64,000 nucleotides of DNA, taken from contig JALUTQ010000005.1 in assembly GCA_032718865.1 (NCBI GenBank), positions 1,054,001 through 1,118,000 of the forward strand, in the 5' to 3' direction. The notes under the pieces are model-generated. The model saw only the letters and a list, made by a program, of their open reading frames with translations, had not been told where the DNA came from and made no database searches. The position numbers and the translations under genes were made by a program. Origin of the DNA: Tilletia caries. Taxonomy: Eukaryota; Basidiomycota; Exobasidiomycetes; Tilletiales; Tilletiaceae. Below are positions 57,427 to 64,000 of this stretch, in pieces (within the stretch, counting starts at the first letter, position 1; each line of letters begins with the position of its first letter).

Positions 57427-58242
57427 ATGCCCGTCGCATACTCAGCCCACCTCGCCAACGGAGACCCAACGGCCGCGGCGAAGAACTACACTGCGACCCA
57501 CCCGGACCTGTTCGAGGTCAACTTTGAGTCGGGCTCGTACCGCTCGTACCTCGTCGCCAAGCGGGACTTCCCCAAGGGCACTGTGATCGCGCCGTTTGAC
57601 AGCGCGACGGCCTCTAATGACATCCGGTTCAGCACGGTCCAGGTCTCGGAGTCGGAGCACATCGAGATCAACAGCGAGTGAGTTTTCAACGCTTACCTTT
57701 TGAGGTTTTTTTTGCCTTCTGGCGCGCGCGCATGGGAGCTGATTTTCGTTCTCTGTCTCCGCGCAAACCAGTCTGTTCTACTGCAACCACTCGTGCGATC
57801 CCTCTGTGCGCTTTGTCGTCTCGGGCTCGCCAGAGTCGCGCGTTGCTATCGCTGAACGCGACATCCGATCCGGCGAAGCTATGACCTTCTGTACGTGTCT
57901 CCATTCCGACAGAGCTCTGTTGAAGGAGCGATGCGCAAGACGCGTTCCACACACTGACAGGCTCTGTCTTTTACTTGATCAGTCTACCCTTCCTCGGAAT
58001 GGAACATGGACCAGCCGTTCGACTGCCACTGCGGCACCTCGCGCTGTCTCGGTCGCATCGCCGGCGCCGCCCACCTGCCGGCCTCCGCGCTGTCGGAGTA
58101 CTTCATCAACGCGCACATCCTCCGACTGAAGGAGAAGCAGCTCCGCGCGACGGGTAAGGAGGACGGCGCGCGCGAGGCGGACGCACTTGTGGCTAAGGCG
58201 CAGGAGCGCGAGGCGGCGTATGCTGTTGAGGGGAGAGCGTGA
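57427..58242 (+). CDS. small SET-domain protein, 209 aa
   Basis: Three exons: 57427-57677, 57772-57890 and 57983-58242. A minimal SET fold is visible: SYRSYLVAKRDFPKGTVIAP, LFYCNHSCDPSVRFVV (the NHxCxP-type cofactor/lysine motif), ERDIRSGEAMTF and FFYPSSEWNM. A Cys cluster then reads CHCGTSRCLGRIAG, like a post-SET zinc site. The usual pre-SET region is absent. It belongs to a conserved fungal group of short SET proteins. Whether it methylates histones or other proteins cannot be told. The tail (KEKQLRATGKEDGAREADAL) is a charged helix. Confidence 0.87.
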
Positions 58243-58786
58243 AGGGGGGTTTTGAATGCGACTGGGCCGCCCCCATCTTTGTCTTCTACGTACTTCTTCC
58301 CGACCTTCCTTCTCTCCCTCTTTTCGTGCTGTCTCGTAACTCGACTCCCCCCGGAGGGACAGGACCTTGTATCACGCAGACATTATTGATCCAAAGCTAT
58401 AGCATATCACACGCGACACTGTCTGCGATCCGCCTTTGACCTCGGCCATGGCCCATGCTGTCGAGTGTTGTTCCTTGTTGCTGCTGTCCGGCGTTCAAAC
58501 CTTCGAGAGAGTGCGGTGGATGGTTTTCTCGCGACACGGTGTCGATGCGAGAGAGAGCTGCCACATGGTGATCGGTCAAGTCACGTGAGGCTGGGTGGAT
58601 CGGGGAAAACGGGAGGCGTGAGAAAGTGGAAGGAAAACGGCCCTCCACATGTTGAAGAAATCTTCACACACTCACTCAGCAGCGCGAGGTGGATGGGCGC
58701 GCAACTCGTTTCTTCGCCATCGCCATCGACTGTCTGACCGTCACGCGCATCCTCAAGACTCAGCACCGCACACACACTCGCACAGC
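58243..58786. other. intergenic region upstream of the eS1 gene
   Basis: 3' flank of the SET gene and promoter of the ribosomal protein gene. No coding segment; no clear TATA. Confidence 0.45.
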
Positions 58787-59647
58787 ATGGCCATCGGAAA
58801 GAACAAGAAGCTCGGAAAGGGCAAGGGCGGCAAGAAGCGCGCCGTCGACCCCTTCACCCGCAAGGACTGGTACAACATCAAGGCACCCATCTTCTTCGAG
58901 CAGCGCAACGTCGGGAAGACCCTCGTCAACCGCTCCCAGGGTCTCAGTGAGTGGCTCCTCTTCCCTGCGCATACACAGGTGCTCTCTGCCCAGTGCTGAT
59001 CATATATACATCTTCATCCAACAGAGAACGCCAACGACGCTCTCCAGGGCCGCAAGCTCGAGCTCTCTCTCGCCGACCTGAACAAGGACGACGAGCAAGC
59101 GTTCCGCAAGTTCTCCCTCCGCATCGACCACATCCAGGGCCGAACATGCCTCACCAACTTTGCCGGCATGGACTTCACCTCCGACAAGCTCCGCTCCCTC
59201 GCACGGAAGTGGCAGTCTCTCATCGAGGCCTTCATCGACGTCAAGACCACTGACGGCTACGTGCTCCGCCTCTTCGTCATTGCCTTCACCAAGAGGCGCC
59301 CCAACCAGGTCCGCAAGACCACCTACGCCCAGAGTGCCCAGATCCGCGCCATCCGCCAAAAGATCTTCGAGATTGTGCAACGGGAGTCCACCAGCTGCGA
59401 CCTCAAGGAGCTCGTTGCCAAGCTCATCCCCGAGGCCATGGGCCGGGAGATCGAGAAGGCCTGCCAGGGCATCTACCCGCTCAAGGATGTCTTTGTCCGC
59501 AAGGTCAAGGTCATCAAGAGCCCCAAGGCCGACTTGGCCAAGCTGCTCGAGCTGCACGGTGGTGCGGCCAATGTTGGCGCGGAGGACACGGGGGCGAAGG
59601 TCAAGTCGTCTGAGTTCTCTGAGCCCACGCCGCTCGCCAGCGTATAA
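58787..59647 (+). CDS. RPS1: 40S ribosomal protein eS1 (Rps1/S3Ae), 260 aa
   Basis: Two exons: 58787-58946 and 59025-59647. The whole chain matches eS1: [112 protein letters not shown] and [16 protein letters not shown]. Length and ends are normal for fungi. It is a constituent of the small-subunit platform near the mRNA exit. Codons are almost exclusively C/G-ending, the strongest bias in the window. The intron near codon 54 is a usual feature of ribosomal protein genes. Confidence 0.98.
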
Positions 59648-60310
59648 GCGGCTTCATTCTTCCACACACACTAGAAGAATCGAACGGAGGAGGGGGGTTA
59701 GGGTTTGGAATGATGCTGCGTTGGATTAGGGGTAGATGCATCTAGAGACGGCCTTGACAGCAGGGACAAGGTTGGCGGACAGTTGGTTAGGAGGGAACAC
59801 GAAGCGGGCGTTGAGAGGGGATCCAGGTCTGGATCAGTGTTGGTCTCTGCTTGCGTCGGGCATAGGAGATCAACATGCGATGCGGGCGACGGGTGCGGAT
59901 CCATGGACAACCCTCTTGATGCGGGCGGTACTACATCCGACCTATGTACGACATATACACATCACGCACAATGCGGCGGCGCATCCGGACGACCCGGAGA
60001 GGCTGCCGTCAACCATGCAACCCCCCCCCCCCCACTCCCGACACTCCATGACCCCTCTTCCCCTCCCCCCTTCTCCTTGTTTGTCCTGTGTTTCTCCTGC
60101 ATCTCTCTCTTCTCTCTCTCACTCAGTCAAATCAGACCTCGACAACATTGCAAAGCTCAAACCCAACTGTGTCGCTCATCGTTGAGAAGATCCAGTTGAA
60201 TCGCTTACCCACACGTGGCGAGAATTGGCAGTGAGCATTTCTTGAATCTCGATGAGGAGGACCACATCGCGCACGGGACCCGGCTTCCCACCTCCAAATG
60301 CAAGCCCAGC
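59648..60310. other. intergenic region
   Basis: 3' flank of RPS1 and upstream region of the VanZ-like gene. It contains a 15-base poly-C tract near 60020. No gene called. Confidence 0.45.
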
Positions 60311-61523
60311 ATGCCACGACTCGGCAGCGGCAGTGGCAGCGGTAGCGGAAGCCCAAGCGCTGGGCCGGCAGCCGGAGCTGGAGCCAGCGCTCAGGGAGGT
60401 CGAACCGGTTCACGACAGCGCGACACCCTCGACACGCCCAAGTCCCGAGTCCAACGTCTCCTCCTGCGCAGCGTACCCCTCCGCTTCCCGTTCTACAACC
60501 CGCCGCGGGCTGGCTCTGGTGGCACCGGTGGGAACAACAGGGGAGGCGCGGGTGCATTCGTGACGAGCGGGGAGGCGGGCGCGTTGCCCATCCGCATCCG
60601 ACTGGCGTTCGTCTTGCTCAATGTGCTTGACTTGACTGTGCTGGGCTTACTAGGGTGAGTGAGGGAGAGAAGGTCGAGCTCGAGGGGCACGAAGGAGGCA
60701 GGTTTTGAAACCAAACCGTCTGGGCTGACTTCCCTTGATGTCTATGTTCCAGGTTCCACCCTCATGCGCAGGAGTATGTCTTCCTGAATGACAAGGTGCT
60801 CCATTTCTTCGGCTTCTTCTTTGCCACGATGCTCTTCTATGGCATATGGGACGTCGATGAGGTGAGGAGCGCATTCCTACCGTGCGCTGTGGTGTGTGTG
60901 TGTGTGGACTAATCTCTTCTTTCCCTTTTCCCTTACAGTCGGCAAGGCGGATCTGGTTCTGGAGACATTTCCCACTCCTCCTCTCTGCCTTCACTTGCTT
61001 CCTCATGGGATCTATCGGAAGTGAATTCGTCCAAGCTCTCCTTCCCGTACGTCGGCCTTCGTTTTCCTTCCTTCCAAGGGGCCTTCTCTGTCCCTGCCCT
61101 GTCCCTGCCCTGTCCCTCCCCCCACTCACTTTCTCGTTCTTCTCCGTGACTACACAGTACAAGACATTCCAATGGGCCGACATCCTCGCCAACATGCTCG
61201 GGTCCGGCCTCGGTCTCTTCCTCTCCTACCATGCCGAACGACGATACCGCGCCCGGAGAGAACTCGAGAGACTCTATCAGCCTCTTGACGCCAATGATGA
61301 TGACGACGACGACGATGAGGAGGACGGGGATGCGTTTGCGATGGATCTTGAGTTTGGGATTGGGGATGATGATGATGATGGGAATCCCTGGAACGAGGAT
61401 GAGGAGCGAAGGCAGACGGACAGGGGAGGTGGGAAGCGGGATAATGACGCTCACGGTGGCGGTGTTGGCCCGCAGGCGACAACGGAGGGAAGGTTACGGT
61501 CTTCGGATGCCGACGGCCGCTGA
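60311..61523 (+). CDS. VanZ-like multi-pass membrane protein, 308 aa
   Basis: Four exons: 60311-60654, 60753-60861, 60939-61046 and 61158-61523. Four hydrophobic segments carry the VanZ pattern: IRIRLAFVLLNVLDLTVLGL; LNDKVLHFFGFFFATMLFYG; FPLLLSAFTCFLMGSIGSEF with VQALLP; and FQWADILANMLGSGLGLFLS. The first 80 residues are Gly/Ser-rich and disordered. The tail after ERRYRARRELERL is strongly acidic (a run of Asp/Glu). Fungal VanZ-like proteins are uncharacterised membrane proteins; bacterial VanZ affects teicoplanin resistance, which does not transfer to fungi. The upstream open frame lacks an ATG, so 60311 is the start. Confidence 0.85.
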
Positions 61524-62292
61524 CGATGGAAACCGTGCAGATGGAGGGCCTCCAACTCGAACAAGGCCCCAACCCACCGTTCTCCCCGCTCATACAGGAC
61601 GTCGCGGCCCCCAATATCCCACCTGTATCAGTACTTGACCCAATCTCACACACCTTGCAATCATCGTCAATTTTCAGGATCTATCGTGACAGGCAGGGTT
61701 GAGGGTACTGATCAGCAGGCAGGGATAAGGGACGGGTCGGGACAGGTTCAACTCGTGTAATCAGAATTATTTGGTCTGGTGTCGGGAATGACTGGAGTGG
61801 GAGACAACTGACAAGCCCTTGGGGGGGGGGATGGTGGGGTTCGAGATCGGCGCAGGGAGTGGGGTGGCCGGGTTGGGCCATCTCCAGAAAAAAAGAGGAA
61901 AGATGGGATGGAGAAACGACGAAGAGTGGGCATACCGAGGGAAATCACAGGAAGGAGAAAAAGAAAGGAGGTTGGGCCGGGGGCTGGTGGAAGAAGAGAA
62001 TGGAAGCGTAGCGCAGTGTTCGCTTGAGATTGCCCGGGAGGCACTTCGGAGAGGGGGGGGGGGGGGGAGACCTGGAAGTTATAGACCGTGAGTGGGAGGC
62101 TTGATGGAGAAACGACTTGATGCGGATTGATGAAAGAAGTCGGGAAGCCGGGGATGAGTTCGAAGGAGGAAGGGGCCGAACTGGACCGCAGAAAGAACAG
62201 AAAGGATTCGAAAAGAAGCGGGAGGCACTGCGAGGAAAAGAGAACCAAACGGGCGGGACCAGACGGGGCGGGGCGGGGCGGGGCCGGGCTGC
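61524..62292. other. convergent 3' region between VanZ-like and RSP5 genes
   Basis: No gene. Contains a poly-G tract of about 15 near 62053 and a GGGGC repeat near 62265-62283. Confidence 0.45.
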
Positions 62293-64000
62293 CTACTCGA
62301 CGCCAAAGCCCATCGTCTCCTCAACAGCAATGATCAACTTCCGCTCCATATCCTCCTTGTTCGAGTACGGCGGCAGGTCGATCCGGTTGAAACAAGTATG
62401 CGACTTCGGCAAGCTCGTGATCTCGCCCGACTTCTCGATCGTGAACCGACGCGGACCATCGGAGCCCTGCAGGTCCTTAAAGCCGTTGACCGGGATTCGA
62501 GAGGTGCCCGTGGCGAACTGGAGCAAGCGGGACTTGCGTTCGGGAGGCCAGGAGCGCACCGCGGCCCAGAACCACTGCACGACGTCGTCCTGCTCGGTGA
62601 AGCCGCGGTAGTCGGTGAACCGCTTCCAGTCGTCGACGTCGATCTCACTCATGCCGCCGATGAGGAGCTCGAGCTCGCGCTCGTCGAAGACGTTGATCAG
62701 GTCTTGCGGGATCAGCTCGGTGAAGCCGCCCATGAAGGCCTTGAACTGCTCCTCGACCCGCTTGCTGATCCGCCATTCGGTCATGAGCTCGACGTACTCC
62801 TTCTTGTTCTCGTTGGTCACGTCGATCTCCGCCCCGCCGGGTTTGAGCTCGACGGTGACCAGCTCGCCAAAGGTGTCTTCGGACGTGGTGAACGTCTCGA
62901 ATACGGCATCCGTGATGTCGTTGTTGAGCATCCACTGCAGCGAGCGGTGGTACTCGGCATCGACAGCCTCGAGGTCCGCAAGCGTGATCTTCTTCTTGAG
63001 GATCATCTTGTAGAAGGACACAATGAAGTACGCGTCCAAGAAGCGGCGATGGAAGATGGCCAGTCCGAGCACACGTCCGATGAACTTAAAGTAGTTCAGA
63101 TGCTCCGGGTTGATGCCCGAGTGAGGGTTGATCTGCAGCGTGTAGTTATCCTGGGCCGAGTACTCGAACAGGCAGTAGAACGGGTTGAACATCTCGTGCG
63201 AGAGCAGGTAGAAGAATTCACGCGACAGTCCACCGTAGTCGAGCCCGTCCTCGCCTTCGAACTTGATCATCAACCGCTTCTTCAGGTCGTTCGGCGCGTG
63301 CATCATAATCTGCGTGTAACTGTCCTCGAAGATGTGTGAGCGGCGGACTTTCATGTGGCACTGGCCGGGTATGGGCCGCAAGGCAGGTTGGGATCGGAAG
63401 TAGATGAGCTTGCGTCGGAAGTCACGCTTGTACTGCGGTACGTTCTGATCCAGACTCGATGGCAGCCGCGGGTCGTCCCACGTCGTGGTCTTGGTGTTGT
63501 GGTCGACGAAGTAGACGCGCGCGGTGGCAGTCAGACGCATCTCCCACCCAGACGGCAAGGGACCCAGTTGGCTGACACTTTGAGGCTGCACAGTCAGGTT
63601 CTGGCCGTTGGGACCCATAACACGCAAGATCTGTTGTCGCCGGGGGTCGACCCAAGTGGTGGTCCGGGTATTGTGGTCAACAAAGTAGGGCCGCCCCTCG
63701 GGTGTGTTGCGCTGCTCCCACCCTGCAGGCAGAGTCCCACCACCCTGTCTGGTTTCGCTAGAGAGGAGTGACACTGGTGCCGCGGTGGTACCGGCCGCAC
63801 CGGCTGCTGGTGGCGCCCTTGTCGCCGCCTCGTCCACCCCAAGCATTTCATCGGCCAGGGCCCGGTTATTGTGTCGTGCCCGGTCCGCAGCTGCTGTGCT
63901 GGCCAGAGCAGCATTGTTAGCAGTGGCGTTGTTCGAAGGTCGGTTCCACGTTGTGGAGCGGGTGTTGTGATCGACGAAGTACGTGCGGCCGAGCTGATCG
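62293..64000 (-). CDS. RSP5: HECT E3 ubiquitin ligase Rsp5/NEDD4 family (N-terminus beyond window)
   Basis: One exon continues off the right edge, so the C2 domain and first residues are missing. Visible in order: the end of WW1 ([18 protein letters not shown]), WW2 ([20 protein letters not shown]), WW3 ([20 protein letters not shown]), then the HECT domain from about [20 protein letters not shown] to the end. The catalytic cysteine is in [17 protein letters not shown] (codon about 62392-62394), and the protein ends ETMGFGVE as in yeast Rsp5. Family role: ubiquitylation of membrane transporters and adaptors via PY motifs, and endosomal sorting. The linker between WW1 and WW2 is Ala-rich. Confidence 0.97.
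   Translation of the reverse strand, partial: DQLGRTYFVDHNTRSTTWNRPSNNATANNAALASTAAADRARHNNRALADEMLGVDEAATRAPPAAGAAGTTAAPVSLLSSETRQGGGTLPAGWEQRNTPEGRPYFVDHNTRTTTWVDPRRQQILRVMGPNGQNLTVQPQSVSQLGPLPSGWEMRLTATARVYFVDHNTKTTTWDDPRLPSSLDQNVPQYKRDFRRKLIYFRSQPALRPIPGQCHMKVRRSHIFEDSYTQIMMHAPNDLKKRLMIKFEGEDGLDYGGLSREFFYLLSHEMFNPFYCLFEYSAQDNYTLQINPHSGINPEHLNYFKFIGRVLGLAIFHRRFLDAYFIVSFYKMILKKKITLADLEAVDAEYHRSLQWMLNNDITDAVFETFTTSEDTFGELVTVELKPGGAEIDVTNENKKEYVELMTEWRISKRVEEQFKAFMGGFTELIPQDLINVFDERELELLIGGMSEIDVDDWKRFTDYRGFTEQDDVVQWFWAAVRSWPPERKSRLLQFATGTSRIPVNGFKDLQGSDGPRRFTIEKSGEITSLPKSHTCFNRIDLPPYSNKEDMERKLIIAVEETMGFGVE

Noticed and set aside
62398..63339. 313-codon open frame on the plus strand
   Set aside because: Antisense shadow of the RSP5 HECT domain.

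Overview
The window is nuclear DNA from a fungus, most likely a basidiomycete. Genes are GC-rich with GC-biased third codon positions and short GT-AG introns (about 50-110 nt). The gene set fits: a perilipin-type lipid-droplet protein, a secreted GH47 mannosidase, Nha1, Rsp5, Cfd1, a PPIL3-type cyclophilin and Tnp2-type DNA transposons. The sequence alone does not let me choose between the smut (Ustilaginomycotina) and Pucciniomycotina lineages. No rRNA, tRNA or CRISPR array was recognised.

0-25 kb is mostly ordinary housekeeping territory: an Ark1/Prk1/AAK1-like kinase (cut by the left edge), a small one-TM protein, a perilipin, a LAMTOR1/Meh1-like lysosomal anchor, a GH47 alpha-mannosidase, the Na+/H+ antiporter Nha1, a PPIL3-like cyclophilin, an SCP2 protein with a peroxisomal -ARL tail, a GPI-type Cys-rich secreted protein and a Zn2Cys6 transcription factor. 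24.4-27.4 kb is a gene-poor, satellite-rich stretch. 27.4-32.0 kb holds two F-box genes, the second with WD40 repeats.

32.8-44.8 kb is an accessory island and the most interesting part. It contains a coiled-coil gene, a Tnp2/CACTA-type transposase gene broken by a 787-bp inverted-repeat element with target-site duplications, an array of TTGGACTC repeats, and then a divergent histone H3 gene. That H3 keeps K4, K14, K36 and the histone fold but has Q instead of K9 and a rewritten, one-residue-shorter 22-32 segment that destroys the ARKS motif around K27. Two unrecognised genes follow (one with a BED-like zinc finger, one Ser/Thr-rich with a basic tail).

45.7-53.2 kb returns to host genes: a 73-aa coiled-coil protein, an Itt1/RNF14-type RBR ubiquitin ligase, Cfd1 and a CaMKK/SNF1-activating-type kinase. 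53.45-56.88 kb is an AT-richer 3.4-kb Mutator-like element with 102-bp terminal inverted repeats and a perfect 10-bp target duplication, with nested inverted repeats inside. 57.4-64 kb carries a small SET protein, ribosomal protein eS1, a VanZ-like membrane protein and the C-terminal part of the HECT ligase Rsp5, cut by the right edge.

All exon boundaries were read by eye from GT/AG sites and checked for frame continuity. They are models, not transcript-supported.
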